Assembly: GCF_000964425.1 (NCBI RefSeq)
Contig: NZ_BANF01000100.1
Location: 1-64,000 of the forward strand
DNA length: 64,000 nucleotides
Source: Komagataeibacter intermedius TF2
GTDB taxonomy: Bacteria; Pseudomonadota; Alphaproteobacteria; Acetobacterales; Acetobacteraceae
Direction: 5' to 3'
Shown here: positions 29,003-38,401 of the stretch, one piece after another
How the letters are laid out: each line of letters opens with the position of its first letter
Position numbering within the stretch: position 1 is the first letter of the stretch
Made by a program: the position numbers and the translations under genes
The notes under the pieces: generated by a model
The model's database searches: none
Told to the model about the DNA's origin: nothing
What the model saw: the letters and a program-made list of their open reading frames with translations, nothing else

Positions 29003-30108
29003 GATGCCGCCTTTCCTTCGCTTCCGGCCTGAACAGCGTCCACCCGGCGGATAAAGCCACCGCCCAGCACCCGCGTGCCATCATACATCACGCAGGCCTG
29101 CCCCGGTGCGGGCACCGCACCTTCATCCAGTTCCACACGCGCGCCATTGTCCGGGGCCTGCCACACCGTGGCGGGCCGGGCGGCTTCACGCGCGCGGATC
29201 TGCACAGCGCAGCGCAGGCCCTCCGGCCCCGGCGGGGGCACCAGCCAGTTCATGTTGCGCAGCATGAGCGTACGGGCAACGGCCTGCGCGCGGGGGCCGA
29301 TCACCACCCGTTTGCTGGCGGGTTCGATGCCGACCACCATCTGGCGTTCGCCATGCTGCATCGCGGCATTGCCCAGCCGTTTGCTCTGTCCCACGGTGTA
29401 GCGGGTCACACCTTCATGCTGGCCCACCACATGACCGGCCCGGTCCACGATTTCACCCGCCCCCGTCACATCGGGCCGCAGTTTTTCCACCAGCCCGGCA
29501 TAGGAACCGTCGGTCACGAAACACAGGTCCTGACTGTCGGGCTTGGCCGCAACCGCCAGGCCAAAGCGTTCGGCTTCCGCCCGCACGGCGGCCTTGTCCG
29601 GCATGTCGCCCAGCGGAAAGCGCAGGAAATCAAGCTGGTCACGCGTGGTCGCGAACAGGAACCATGACTGGTCACGCCCCGCATCGACGGGACGGTGCAT
29701 TTCCACACCATCCGGGCCATCCACGCGGCGGACGTAATGGCCGGTTGCCATGGCATCCACCCCAAGGTCACGGGCCATGCCCAGCAGGTCGGTAAACTTC
29801 ACGCCCTGATTGCATGCAACACAGGGCACGGGGGTTTCGCCCGCGGCATATGCATCGGCAAATGTGCCGATCACGCTGTCATGGAAGCGGTGTTCGGCGT
29901 CGATGACGTAATGGGGAATGCCCAGCCTGTCGGCCACGCGGCGGGCGTCGTGAATGTCGCGGCCCGCGCAGCACGCGCCCTTTTTCGTGCTTTCGCGTGA
30001 GTCATAGAGCTGGAGGGTCGCGCCGATCACCTCGTGCCCCTCGTCCACCAGACGGGCGGCAACGACGGAACTGTCCACCCCGCCGGACATGGCCACAAGA
30101 ATGCGCAT
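28999..30108 (-). CDS. mnmA: tRNA-specific 2-thiouridylase
   Basis: Thiolates U34 of tRNA-Lys, -Glu and -Gln, using sulfur passed from a cysteine desulfurase. The 369-aa product has the PP-loop RILVAMSGGVDSSVVAARL, the nucleophile segment PVPCVACNQGVKF (first catalytic Cys), and SQDLCFVTDGSYAGLV (second Cys). A C-terminal beta-barrel follows. ATG 30108 starts exactly at the family N-terminus; longer in-frame starts lack support. Genes 3' of it (GST, glycosyltransferase) overlap or nearly touch. Two cysteine desulfurases lie upstream on the same strand, giving a coherent sulfur-transfer unit. Confidence 0.95.
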   Translation of the reverse strand: MRILVAMSGGVDSSVVAARLVDEGHEVIGATLQLYDSRESTKKGACCAGRDIHDARRVADRLGIPHYVIDAEHRFHDSVIGTFADAYAAGETPVPCVACNQGVKFTDLLGMARDLGVDAMATGHYVRRVDGPDGVEMHRPVDAGRDQSWFLFATTRDQLDFLRFPLGDMPDKAAVRAEAERFGLAVAAKPDSQDLCFVTDGSYAGLVEKLRPDVTGAGEIVDRAGHVVGQHEGVTRYTVGQSKRLGNAAMQHGERQMVVGIEPASKRVVIGPRAQAVARTLMLRNMNWLVPPPGPEGLRCAVQIRAREAARPATVWQAPDNGARVELDEGAVPAPGQACVMYDGTRVLGGGFIRRVDAVQAGSEGKAAS

Positions 30109-30226
30109 GGCTTGGTTCCACTTCCCGATGACAGGCAATGCCCGCAGGACTATCCGCCCCCGGGCATCGCACGTCAAACATCATGTTGCGCGCGTATCAT
30201 TCCGCGCGGTGTATCACAGGCGCCGG

Positions 30227-30541
30227 TCAGGACGTGCGCGGCAGGCGCACCACCAGACCGTCCAGCGCCTCGGTCATCACGATCTGGCAGCCCAGACGGG
30301 ACGTTTTTTCCAGACCGAAGGCAAGGTCGAGCATGTCTTCCTCGTCCTCGGTCGGGGGCGTCAGCTTCGGCGCCCATTCGGGGTCAACCACCACATGGCA
30401 GGTGGCGCAGGCCAGCGAGCCCTCGCACGCACCTTCCAGGTCGATCCCGTTCTTGTGGGCGATTTCCAGAACTGACAGGCCCAGCGGGGCCGCAACTTCA
30501 CGGCGGGTGCCGTCACGCTCGATGAATACTATATGCGCCAT
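30227..30541 (-). CDS. 2Fe-2S ferredoxin
   Basis: A 104-aa electron carrier of the adrenodoxin/Isc type. The cluster ligands are in [14 protein letters not shown] (Cx5Cx2C) and [10 protein letters not shown] (fourth Cys), and the C-terminus is LVVRLPRTS. Such ferredoxins supply electrons for Fe-S cluster assembly together with IscS. ATG 30541 is set by AGGATGGAAAG directly before it, and homologues begin [11 protein letters not shown] in the same way. It lies 32 bp after the second cysteine desulfurase and 118 bp before mnmA. Confidence 0.92.
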   Translation of the reverse strand: MAHIVFIERDGTRREVAAPLGLSVLEIAHKNGIDLEGACEGSLACATCHVVVDPEWAPKLTPPTEDEEDMLDLAFGLEKTSRLGCQIVMTEALDGLVVRLPRTS

Positions 30542-30573
30542 CTTTCCATCCTGCCTGCTACCATTCGCCCGAT

Positions 30574-31755
30574 CTATGGCGAAGAACTGCCTGTCGCGCG
30601 GCACCGTGCCACAGCCTGGCACATGATTGCCGCTGCGCGATCCACATCGGCGGCTGAGGTATAGCGTCCGACGGCCAGACGCAAGCCTCCGGCGGCCTGA
30701 ACCCCATCCAGCCCCATGGCCGTCAGCACATAGGACGGCGTCACCTCGGCCGAGGAACAGGCCGACCCGGTGGACAGGCACAGCTGCGGCACGGCCCGCA
30801 GAAGGTCCAGCGCCCGCACCCCCTCAAAGCGCAGGTTGAGGTTGCCCGCCAGCCGTCCCGACATGCCGCCATGAACATGCACGCCGTCGCATCCCGCATG
30901 CAGCGCCGCCAGCAACCTGTCCCGCAGGCCTGCAAGCCGCGTGCGCTCCGCCACGCCTTCGCTGCGTGCGATCCGGCACGCGGCCCCGAATCCGATCACC
31001 AGCGGGGCGGGCAGCGTGCCCGAACGCAGGCCGCGTTCCTGTCCGCCGCCTGAAAACAGCGGGGCCAGCCGCACGCGCGGCCTGCGGCGCACGAACAGTG
31101 CGCCCACCCCCTTGGGGCCGTACAGCTTGTGCCCGGACACGGATGCAAGGTCGAGATCCCATGCCCGCACGTCCACATCCACCTTGCCCACGGCCTGCGC
31201 CAGGTCGCTGTGCAGCAGGGCGCCCGCCTTGCGGACCAGCGGAGCGAAACCCGCGAGATCGTGTATCACACCGGTTTCGTTATTGGCGGCCATGATGCTG
31301 ACCAGCAGGGTCGGGACGCGCAGCGCCTCCTCCAGCACGGCCGGGTCCAGCGTGCCATCGGGCCGGACCGGCAGGATCACCGGCTCGCACCCTTCACGGG
31401 CCAGGTCACGCACCGATTCCAGCACGCATTTATGTTCGGTCGCCAGCGTGATGACCCGCCTGCGCGCGTCCCCCCGGTCCAGCAGGTGACGCACCGCGCC
31501 CTTGATGGCGATGTTGTTGGCTTCCGTCGCCCCGGAGGTCAGAACGATCTCTCGCGCGTCCGCCCCCAGTATCGCCGCAACTTCGGCGCGGGCCTGTTCC
31601 ACCGCGTCATGGGCCGCGCGCCCCGCCGCATGGTCCAGGCTGTGGGGATTGGCGAAGCTTTCGGTAAACCACGGCATCATTTCCGCCATCACGCGCGGAT
31701 CGCATGGCGTGGTGGCCTGATAGTCAAGATAGATCAGGTCAGGATACGCAGTCAT
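30574..31755 (-). CDS. Cysteine desulfurase (IscS-like)
   Basis: PLP enzyme that takes sulfur from cysteine for Fe-S clusters and tRNA thiolation. The 393-aa product begins [17 protein letters not shown] and contains [24 protein letters not shown] (His on the cofactor), and [14 protein letters not shown] with the PLP Lys. The sulfur-accepting Cys is in the mobile loop [15 protein letters not shown]. It overlaps an upstream paralogue by 4 nt (ATG 31755), forming a tandem pair. The ferredoxin and mnmA follow. No iscU, iscA, hscA or sufB is visible in the window. Confidence 0.92.
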   Translation of the reverse strand: MTAYPDLIYLDYQATTPCDPRVMAEMMPWFTESFANPHSLDHAAGRAAHDAVEQARAEVAAILGADAREIVLTSGATEANNIAIKGAVRHLLDRGDARRRVITLATEHKCVLESVRDLAREGCEPVILPVRPDGTLDPAVLEEALRVPTLLVSIMAANNETGVIHDLAGFAPLVRKAGALLHSDLAQAVGKVDVDVRAWDLDLASVSGHKLYGPKGVGALFVRRRPRVRLAPLFSGGGQERGLRSGTLPAPLVIGFGAACRIARSEGVAERTRLAGLRDRLLAALHAGCDGVHVHGGMSGRLAGNLNLRFEGVRALDLLRAVPQLCLSTGSACSSAEVTPSYVLTAMGLDGVQAAGGLRLAVGRYTSAADVDRAAAIMCQAVARCRATGSSSP

Positions 31756-32888
31756 GCCGCACCTGCCTGCATCGCGGGCAGGCGCCCGGCCATGGCCGTG
31801 TAGGCCGCGATGAAGCCATCGACCTGCGCCTGTGTCACCGACCATGGCAGGGACACACGGATGGCGCAGCCTGCTTCCTCCCCAAAGCCCATGGCGTCCA
31901 GCACATGCGAACGCGTAACCTTGCCCGATGAGCAGGCTGACCCGGCCGAAACGCCGTATCCCGCCATGTCCAGCGCGATCAGCTGCGTCTGCGCCCGCCG
32001 TCCGGGCAGCAGCAAGCTGCTCGTATTGGCCAGGCGCGGGGCACCCGCACCGCAGACCTGCGCACCCGCCGCCACCGCCGCCGCCTCGATCCGGTCGCGC
32101 AGCGCGGCCAGTCGGGTGGCCTGCTGCGCCATATCCGTCACCGCCACCGTGGCGGCAGCCGTCATGCCGGCAATGGCGGGTAGCGCGGGCGTGCCGCCAC
32201 GCCGGCCCTGTTCCTGTCCCCCACCCGCCAGAAGCGGGGTGATGGCATGGAACCGCGCACCCGCCAGAAACAGCGCGCCAGCCCCCTTCGGGCCACCGAA
32301 TTTATGGCCTGAAATGGCGATGCTGTCCGCCCCCAGCCCGTCCATGGTGAAGGGAATGCGGCCCGCTGCCTGCACCGCGTCCACATGCAGCAGCGCGCCA
32401 TGGGCATGGCAAAGTGCCGCGATGTCGGGCACGGGATTGATGACACCGGTTTCGTTATTGGCCAGCATGACACAGACCAGCGCGGGCGTGCCGCCATCGG
32501 TCGCCAGCATGCGCGCCAGCGCGCCGGTATCCAGCACGCCATCGCGGCCAACGGGCACCACCTGCGCCCGTGCCGCCGCCCTGACCGCGTCATGTTCGCT
32601 GGCCCCCACCAGTACCCGCCTGCCATGGGCCTGACCGGTAATGGCCAGCACGTTCGCCTCCGTCCCGCCCGATGTCAGGACGCAGTTTTCCGCCGTCACC
32701 CCGAACAGGGCGGCCAGCCCCTCCCGCGCGGTTTCCAGAACGGCGCGCGCGGCACGCCCTGCACGGTGCACGGATGCAGGATTTCCCACCACGTCCGCCG
32801 CTGCGACCATGGCGGCCAGGGCCTCGGGCCGGACGGGTTCGGACGCATTCGCGTCGAGGTAGCCAAAACTGTCACGTCGGGTGTTCAT
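31752..32888 (-). CDS. Cysteine desulfurase paralogue (NifS-like)
   Basis: A 378-aa PLP enzyme of the same fold as its downstream neighbour but clearly diverged. It has GYLDANASEPVRPEAL, LTSGGTEANVLAI, GASEHDAV, AISGHKFGGPKGAG (PLP Lys) and GVSAGSACSSGKVTRS (catalytic Cys loop). All active-site residues appear intact, so it is not a dead copy. It is more compact than IscS and resembles the NifS/group I desulfurases seen in alphaproteobacteria. It heads the operon and overlaps the second desulfurase by 4 nt. Why two are co-translated is unclear; they may serve different acceptors or form a mixed complex. Confidence 0.9.
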   Translation of the reverse strand: MNTRRDSFGYLDANASEPVRPEALAAMVAAADVVGNPASVHRAGRAARAVLETAREGLAALFGVTAENCVLTSGGTEANVLAITGQAHGRRVLVGASEHDAVRAAARAQVVPVGRDGVLDTGALARMLATDGGTPALVCVMLANNETGVINPVPDIAALCHAHGALLHVDAVQAAGRIPFTMDGLGADSIAISGHKFGGPKGAGALFLAGARFHAITPLLAGGGQEQGRRGGTPALPAIAGMTAAATVAVTDMAQQATRLAALRDRIEAAAVAAGAQVCGAGAPRLANTSSLLLPGRRAQTQLIALDMAGYGVSAGSACSSGKVTRSHVLDAMGFGEEAGCAIRVSLPWSVTQAQVDGFIAAYTAMAGRLPAMQAGAA

Positions 32889-33465
32889 GCTGTCCAGCCA
32901 TATGGTTACGCCAAGTCATTTTGCGACATGAATTACGATTTATCTGGCATTTTGTGAATCCACACCGCTATAAGGCAGCGCAACATAATATTTATTGCAA
33001 CGTGTTATGGCTGGTGCACACACCGTTTCCATACCGCTGCCTCAATGTCGCCCGCCCGCCATCCGGGCATGGCAAGGAGAGCAAACCGATACGACACACC
33101 CGGCCCGCCACCGAAAAAAAAGCCTGATCCCCATGCCGGGTGGACACGATGCATGACCATATCTGCCCCCCGCGCAGGGCACGCCTGCCGAAGACGCACT
33201 TTTGTCCGGTAGGCAACAGGCCCATTATCAGGCGGGTTGGTATACTTTCGGCCTGGCACCCCAGACCGGATCAATTCTGTTTTTCGTGTGACCGCCAGCG
33301 GGTGAATACACGGTGTATTCCAGCTTCCGGCACAGTTGACACCGAAAGACAGCAGTTTCTCTGCCTGCCGACCTGACGGGGCATCGCCGGTCGGGCGGGC
33401 TGCAACAGCAACATTTCCTGCCGCAATGCCTGGAATGCGCGGGAAAACGCAAATGCGGGACACCT
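32889..33465. other. Divergent intergenic region between the cysteine desulfurase operon and a hydrolase
   Basis: 577 bp with no convincing gene. Its left third (about 32920-33010) is AT-rich. A perfect 8-bp inverted repeat with a 1-nt centre (33304-33320, GAATACAC-G-GTGTATTC) looks like an operator. A loose plus-strand promoter (TTGTCC, 17 bp, TTATCA) lies just before it. No regulator gene such as iscR is nearby in the window. Confidence 0.45.
33304..33320. promoter_or_regulatory. 17-bp palindrome, candidate operator
   Basis: GAATACAC, a central G, then GTGTATTC. The arms are perfect complements. It lies 146 bp before the hydrolase start and about 415 bp from the first cysteine desulfurase start. 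The binding protein is unknown. Confidence 0.35.
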
Positions 33466-34131
33466 ATGCCTGAGGTCATGTTTGCCGGCCCTGATGGCCG
33501 TCTGGAAGGTCGATACCATCATTCAAGCGCGCCCAACGCGCCGCTTGCGCTGGTACTCCATCCCCACCCGCTGCATGGCGGAACCATGAACAACCGCATC
33601 ACCTATGCGATGTACCGCGCGTTCGAGAAAATGGGCTTCTCGGTCATGCGCTACAATTCGCGCGGGGTCGGTCGCTCGCAGGGGCGCTATGACGGCGGCA
33701 TTGGCGAGATTTCGGACGCCGCCGCCGCCCTTGACTGGATGCAGATGGTCAACCCGAACGCCAGCGGCCTGTGGATCGCGGGCTATTCGTTCGGTGCGTT
33801 CGTCGGCATGCAGCTGCTCATGCGCCGCCCCGAGATCACGGGCTGGATCAGCGTGGCGCCGCCGGCCAACCACTATGATTTCGGCTTCCTTGCCCCCTGC
33901 CCGTGCGGCGGGCTGATGATCGCAGGCGAAAATGACGAACTGGTGCCCGAACCCGCCGTGCGCAAGCTGGTGGACAAGCTGAACACCCAGAAGGGCGTGA
34001 CGGTGGACTACCGCATATTCAAAGGCGCGGACCACGTCTTTGCCAACCATGCCGATCAGGTAGCCGAGGCGCTGGAAGACCATGTCAGCACGGTCATGAA
34101 CCGCAAGGCGCTGGCGCTGGCCGCCGACTGA
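33466..34131 (+). CDS. Alpha/beta hydrolase (COG2945-like)
   Basis: A 221-aa cytoplasmic hydrolase. LVLHPHPLHGGTMNN is the oxyanion region, MRYNSRGVGRSQGRYD is the conserved strand-turn, and WIAGYSFGAFVGMQL is the nucleophile elbow (GxSxG, Ser about 107). Asp in ENDELVPE and His in GADHVFANH complete the triad. Members of this family often sit beside cysteine desulfurase and suf genes in alphaproteobacteria, as here, but their substrate is unknown. The ATG has GGGA 6 nt upstream. It ends 118 bp before tyrS. Confidence 0.85.
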   Translation: MPEVMFAGPDGRLEGRYHHSSAPNAPLALVLHPHPLHGGTMNNRITYAMYRAFEKMGFSVMRYNSRGVGRSQGRYDGGIGEISDAAAALDWMQMVNPNASGLWIAGYSFGAFVGMQLLMRRPEITGWISVAPPANHYDFGFLAPCPCGGLMIAGENDELVPEPAVRKLVDKLNTQKGVTVDYRIFKGADHVFANHADQVAEALEDHVSTVMNRKALALAAD

Positions 34132-34249
34132 CGCCCCCAATCCACCCCGGTCGGGCCGGGCTGTTCCATGATGGGCCGTGAACATGCTAGAGGCTGGTCC
34201 GCGCCGGGGCGGCCCGGCCAGCGATGCCTATCACAGCGCGGAACAGATC

Positions 34250-35497
34250 ATGCCCAAGAGTGAATTCCTCCGGGAAGCCGAAGCACGCGGCTTCATTTTC
34301 CAGTGCACCGACATGGACGCGCTTGACGCGGCCATGCAGGCCGGTCCGGTGGGGGGCTATATCGGTTTCGATCCCACGGCGGACAGCCTGCACGTGGGCA
34401 GCCTGATCCAGATCATGATGCTGCGCCTGCTGCACCGCCATGGCCACCGCGCCGTGGCGCTGGTTGGTGGCGGCACCGCGAAAATTGGCGATCCTTCCTT
34501 CCGTGAGGAAGCGCGCAAGCTCATGACGGCGGAAACCATCGCCACCAACATGCGTGGGGTGGAAGGCTGCCTGCGGCAGTTCCTGCCACTGGGCACCGGG
34601 CCTGCCGATCCGCTGCTGACCAACAATGCCGACTGGCTGGACCGGCTGTCCTACATCGACCTGCTGCGCGATGTGGGTATCCATTTTTCCGTCAACCGCA
34701 TGCTGTCCTTCGACTCGGTGCGGTCGCGGCTGGAACGTGAGCAGGGCCTGACGTTCCTGGAGTTCAATTACTCCATTCTCCAGTCCTATGACTTCCGGGA
34801 ACTGAACAGCCGTCATGGCGTGACCCTGCAGATGGGGGGATCGGACCAGTGGGGCAACATCGTATCGGGCATCGACCTTGTGCGCCGGATGAATGGTGCG
34901 CAGGTGTTCGGCCTGACAACGCCGCTGCTGACCACAAGTTCCGGCGCGAAAATGGGCAAGACGGCGCAGGGTGCCGTCTGGCTTTCGGCGCAGCGGCTGC
35001 CGGTTTTCGAATACTGGCAGTTCTGGCGCAATGTGGAAGATGCGGATGTTGGCCGCTTCCTCAAGCTGTTTACCGAACTGCCCATCGCGGAATGTGAGCG
35101 CCTTGCGGCCCTTGGCGGCGCGGAAATCAATGAGGCGAAGAAGGTCCTCGCCACCGAGGCCACCGCCCTGTGCCACGGCCGCGCCGCCGCCGGGGAAGCC
35201 GCCGAGGCCGCACGCCGCACGTTCGAGGAAGGGGCCGTCACCGCCGCCGCCCTGCCTACCGTTTCCCTGCCCGCCGCCCTGCTGGCCGAAGGCGTGCCCG
35301 CCTTCCGCGTGTTTGTGGAAGCCGGTCTTGCCACAAGCAACGGGGAGGCCCGCCGCCTGATCCGTGGCGGCGGCGCGCGGGTGAATGATGTGGTGATCCG
35401 GGACGAGGCGCAGGTCGTGTCCGACAGGGACCTGATTGACGGCGCGCTCAAGCTGTCATCGGGCCGCAAGCGCCATATCCTGGTCCAGCCGGCCTGA
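34250..35497 (+). CDS. tyrS: Tyrosyl-tRNA synthetase
   Basis: Class I synthetase charging tRNA-Tyr. The 415-aa product begins [17 protein letters not shown] and contains [22 protein letters not shown] (HxGH-type motif as HVGS) and [17 protein letters not shown] for Tyr/ATP binding. [14 protein letters not shown] is the KMSKS-type loop, read as KMGKT as in many bacterial TyrRS. An S4 RNA-binding domain lies at the C-terminus (about 350-410, [17 protein letters not shown]). ATG 34250 was chosen over GTG 34178 because GGAAC lies 7 nt before it and the family starts there. Confidence 0.96.
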   Translation: MPKSEFLREAEARGFIFQCTDMDALDAAMQAGPVGGYIGFDPTADSLHVGSLIQIMMLRLLHRHGHRAVALVGGGTAKIGDPSFREEARKLMTAETIATNMRGVEGCLRQFLPLGTGPADPLLTNNADWLDRLSYIDLLRDVGIHFSVNRMLSFDSVRSRLEREQGLTFLEFNYSILQSYDFRELNSRHGVTLQMGGSDQWGNIVSGIDLVRRMNGAQVFGLTTPLLTTSSGAKMGKTAQGAVWLSAQRLPVFEYWQFWRNVEDADVGRFLKLFTELPIAECERLAALGGAEINEAKKVLATEATALCHGRAAAGEAAEAARRTFEEGAVTAAALPTVSLPAALLAEGVPAFRVFVEAGLATSNGEARRLIRGGGARVNDVVIRDEAQVVSDRDLIDGALKLSSGRKRHILVQPA

Positions 35498-35508
35498 AGG
35501 ACACAGCC

Positions 35509-36030
35509 ATGACACGCAGGCGGGCAGGCCGGGACAGGACGCAGGCGCAGCAGTCCGACCTGTTCGCGCCCGCCATGCCGCCAGTTCCTGTCGCGCCAGA
35601 AGGCCCCCGCCCGGCCACGCCAGACCTGAACTCTCTACCCGCCGTGCCCCGGGAACTGTGGGAACGGCTGGCCTATTCACGTTTCCGCGCGCGCTTTCAC
35701 CTTGGGGCAAGGGAACGGGAGTACCTGGCCACGCGGGGCCTGCCGGAAGTCATGACGCACGCGGCGGATTTCATCGCCACCCGACTCGCCCCCGCCCAAC
35801 CGGACAAGGACGGGCGGCAGACCCCATGGCGGGGCCATCCGGTTTTCATCGCCCAGCATGCCACGGGCACCTGCTGTCGTGGCTGCGTTGCCAAATGGCA
35901 CGCCATGCCCGCAGGCCAGCCGCTTGATGCGGCACAGCAGGCCTATATCCTGTCGGTCATACAGGAATGGATCAGGCGCGATGCGGCGACCGCTACGCCA
36001 CAATCCGCGCCCAGACCTGATCCCCGCTGA
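35509..36030 (+). CDS. DUF4186-family protein
   Basis: A 173-aa cytoplasmic protein. After a variable Pro-rich N-terminus (about 1-50) comes the DUF4186 core: ERLAYSRFRARFHLGAREREYL, THAADFIATRLAPAQPDKDGRQTPWRGHPVFIAQHATGTCCRGCVAKWH, and a final helix with ILSVIQEWIRR. The invariant CCRGC and surrounding His residues suggest a metal site, but no function is established for the family. It starts 12 bp after the tyrS stop and is probably co-transcribed. Its 3' end overlaps the convergent Rieske gene by 38 bp. Confidence 0.8.
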   Translation: MTRRRAGRDRTQAQQSDLFAPAMPPVPVAPEGPRPATPDLNSLPAVPRELWERLAYSRFRARFHLGAREREYLATRGLPEVMTHAADFIATRLAPAQPDKDGRQTPWRGHPVFIAQHATGTCCRGCVAKWHAMPAGQPLDAAQQAYILSVIQEWIRRDAATATPQSAPRPDPR

Positions 36031-36340
36031 TCCAGCATTCATACGAACGCGGCATCGGTCCCGCCGCCTCCACCCGGCCACCGGGGGCCTGCGCGCGCCC
36101 GTCAGGGCCGAAGGTCCACATATGCAGCGGGCAGACAATGCGGCCATACAGCACGTAGCCGGCGGACAGGCGGGCGTTGCCATGTGGGCAGCGGTCATCC
36201 AGCACGGCGGGGCGGTCGTCTTCCACCATCCACACCACCAGCGCCCGGCCATCGCACATGACCCGCCGGGGTTCTTCACGTGCGGCGGATACTGCGCACA
36301 GGGAACGGGAACCCGGTAACGCCTGTTTCATTGAACTCAT
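35993..36340 (-). CDS. Rieske [2Fe-2S] ferredoxin-like protein
   Basis: A 115-aa single-domain Rieske protein with no membrane segment. The cluster ligands are RCPHGNARLSAGY (CxH) and GRIVCPLHMWTFGPDG (CxxH), spaced as in dioxygenase ferredoxins and the small subunit of NADH nitrite reductase. It starts at ATG 36340 with GGAG 5 nt upstream, an excellent ribosome site. No oxygenase or nitrite reductase gene is adjacent, so its redox partner is unknown. A much longer frame through this region is an artefact of the M29 aminopeptidase gene on the other strand. Confidence 0.82.
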   Translation of the reverse strand: MSSMKQALPGSRSLCAVSAAREEPRRVMCDGRALVVWMVEDDRPAVLDDRCPHGNARLSAGYVLYGRIVCPLHMWTFGPDGRAQAPGGRVEAAGPMPRSYECWISGDQVWARIVA

Positions 36341-36457
36341 GCCTTCTCCCTGCTGCGCAGTTACCATCTTACGTGAATGGGGTGTGTCGTCTATCGTGCA
36401 TGCGCCCTGTCGCAGGCATGCGGCGCACCGGCCAACATTAACAGGATATGATGACGC

Positions 36458-37705
36458 ATGGTTCTTTCCCCCCAGCATGAACATCTTCTGGACCGTCTGG
36501 CTGAGGTCGCCGTCCGCGTTGGTGTGAATGTCGCGCACGGGCAGCAGCTTCTGATCACGGCACCGCTGGATGCCGTGCCGCTGGTCCGCCGCATCACGGA
36601 ACACGCCTACAGGGCCGGGGCGTCGCTGGTGACACCGTTCTATGCCGATGACGTGGCGACACTGGCCCGCTTCCGCCACGCCGCCGATGATACGCTGGAC
36701 ACCGCCGCCGACTGGCTGCAGGACGGCATGGCCAATGCCTACCGCAAGGGGGCGGCGCGCATGGCGATTACGGGTGGCAACCCGGTGCTGCTGGCCAATG
36801 AAAATGCCGAACGCGTCTCCCGCGTGGGACGTGCGGCGTCGCGCGCGGGGCGTCCGGCCATGGAACTGATCACCCGCTTCGCCATCAACTGGAACATCGT
36901 GGCCTTCGCCACCCCCGCATGGGCGGCGCAGGTGTTTCCTGACCTGTCGGCGGATGCGGCGGTCAGCCGGTTGTGGGACGCCATTTTCCAGGCGTCGCGC
37001 GTGATGGTGGACGACCCGGTGGCCGAATGGAAAGCCCATAACGCCCACCTGCACAAACGTGCGACATGGCTGAACGAACGCCGTTTCGCGGCCCTGCATT
37101 TCACCGGGCCGGATACCGACCTGACCGTGGGGCTGGCCGATGGCCATGCATGGGCTGGCGGGGCGGAACCCGCGGGGAACGGGATCATCTGCAACCCCAA
37201 CATTCCGACCGAGGAAGTGTTCACCACCCCGCACGCCCGCAAGGTCAGCGGGACAGTACGCGCGACCAAGCCGCTGTTCCATCAGGGCACGCTGATTGAT
37301 GATATCGCCGTGCGTTTTGAAGATGGCCGCATTGTCGAAGCCCATGCCCGCACCGGGCAGGACGTGCTGGAACGCATACTCGATACCGATGACGGCGCGC
37401 GCAGGCTGGGTGAAGTGGCGCTGGTGCCCGCGTCCTCCCCCATTTCACAAAGCGGCATCCTGTTCCGTAACACGCTGTTTGACGAAAACGCCGCCAGCCA
37501 CATCGCGCTGGGCCAGTCCTATGCCAAATGCATGCTGGACACCGACAGCCTGACCGAAGCCCATCTGGCGCAGCAGGGGGCCAATACCAGCTTTATCCAT
37601 ATTGACTGGATGATCGGGTCCAGCAAAATCGACGTGGACGCCATCAACCATGATGGCACCCGCGAACCCCTGATGAGACAGGGCGAATGGAGCAACCAGC
37701 CATGA
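36458..37705 (+). CDS. M29-family aminopeptidase
   Basis: Metal-dependent aminopeptidase of the thermophilic AmpS/PepS clan, 415 aa. The metal-binding residues are visible in order: Glu in PNIPTEEVFTTP, Glu in RRLGEVALVP, His in ENAASHIALGQSY, and Asp in FIHIDWMIGS. The Tyr in GQSYAKC is conserved. It acts in the cytoplasm on a range of N-terminal residues. The downstream secreted protein starts inside its last codons (4-nt overlap). It diverges from the Rieske gene over 117 bp. Length is normal for the family. Confidence 0.92.
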   Translation: MVLSPQHEHLLDRLAEVAVRVGVNVAHGQQLLITAPLDAVPLVRRITEHAYRAGASLVTPFYADDVATLARFRHAADDTLDTAADWLQDGMANAYRKGAARMAITGGNPVLLANENAERVSRVGRAASRAGRPAMELITRFAINWNIVAFATPAWAAQVFPDLSADAAVSRLWDAIFQASRVMVDDPVAEWKAHNAHLHKRATWLNERRFAALHFTGPDTDLTVGLADGHAWAGGAEPAGNGIICNPNIPTEEVFTTPHARKVSGTVRATKPLFHQGTLIDDIAVRFEDGRIVEAHARTGQDVLERILDTDDGARRLGEVALVPASSPISQSGILFRNTLFDENAASHIALGQSYAKCMLDTDSLTEAHLAQQGANTSFIHIDWMIGSSKIDVDAINHDGTREPLMRQGEWSNQP

Positions 37706-38247
37706 CTTCTTCCTTCGTGCGCAAGGCGCTTTTGGCCACCACATGCGCCCTTGCCCTGACCCGCCTGCCCGCCGTCATGCCGTCCGCCATGGCCCAGCAG
37801 CCCACGCAGCAGATGACCCAGCAGGCCCCAAGCGCCGCCCAGCAGGCTGCGATCAGGCATGATATGGAAACCGTGGCGCAGTACAGGCTGCCCAAGGACT
37901 TCTTCACGCGCATGACGCCGGTGATGGAGCAGATCCGCAATTCACGCATCACCCCCCCTGAAACGCCGAACCTGTCGCTGGACGATACCATCAAGCGCAC
38001 CGAAGCCATGCCCCAGCTTGCGCCGATCCTGAAGCAGGGTCACATGACGGCGCGTGAATTCGTCATGGGCATCACCACCTTTGGCATGACCGCCGCCGTC
38101 ATGCAGCACCCCCCGCAGGACAGCAAGTCCATCCCACCGCTGAACCCGGACAATGTCAGCCTGCTCAAGTCACATACGGCGCAGACGCAGGCGCTGATCC
38201 AGATCATGAACGGCAGCGATGGCCAGCAGCAGGACATGGGACGTTAA
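37702..38247 (+). CDS. Secreted helical protein of unknown function
   Basis: A 181-aa protein with a Sec signal (RKALLATTCALALTRLPAVMPSAMA, cleavage near residue 32). It continues with a Gln-rich segment and then mostly helical sequence with many Met and Gln, for example DDTIKRTEAMPQLAPILKQ and FVMGITTFGMTAAVMQ. I recognise no family. The ATG has GGAG 9 nt upstream and overlaps the aminopeptidase stop by 4 nt, so the two genes are translationally coupled. A hairpin repeat with T-tract lies 39 bp after the stop and likely ends the transcript. Confidence 0.7.
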   Translation: MTSSFVRKALLATTCALALTRLPAVMPSAMAQQPTQQMTQQAPSAAQQAAIRHDMETVAQYRLPKDFFTRMTPVMEQIRNSRITPPETPNLSLDDTIKRTEAMPQLAPILKQGHMTAREFVMGITTFGMTAAVMQHPPQDSKSIPPLNPDNVSLLKSHTAQTQALIQIMNGSDGQQQDMGR

Positions 38248-38267
38248 CCCCCAGCAACCTGTTGATA

Positions 38268-38335
38268 ACAAATAAAAGTCTTTAGGCGCCGCCTTTTTTT
38301 CAAAAAGGCGGCGTTTCCTGAAGAAACCGCGCCAG
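38268..38335 (+). repeat. Dispersed hairpin repeat, plus orientation; likely terminator
   Basis: A perfect 12-bp stem (38287-38298 and 38302-38313, CGCCGCCTTTTT/AAAAAGGCGGCG) with a 3-nt loop, followed by GTTTCCTGAAGAAAC. It is the cleanest hairpin of the repeat family. It lies between the secreted protein gene and the convergent glycosyltransferase. Confidence 0.7.
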
Positions 38336-38401
38336 GAATGCCTTCATGACCGACGCGGCGTGACGCAGGCGGACTTTCTGGAACCGCCTTCCTGTCCGTG
38401 C

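Noticed and set aside
35993-37345. A 450-codon version of the Rieske gene extending across the M29 aminopeptidase region
   Set aside because: The extension is antisense to the aminopeptidase. The ATG at 36340 has a strong ribosome site and gives a normal Rieske protein.
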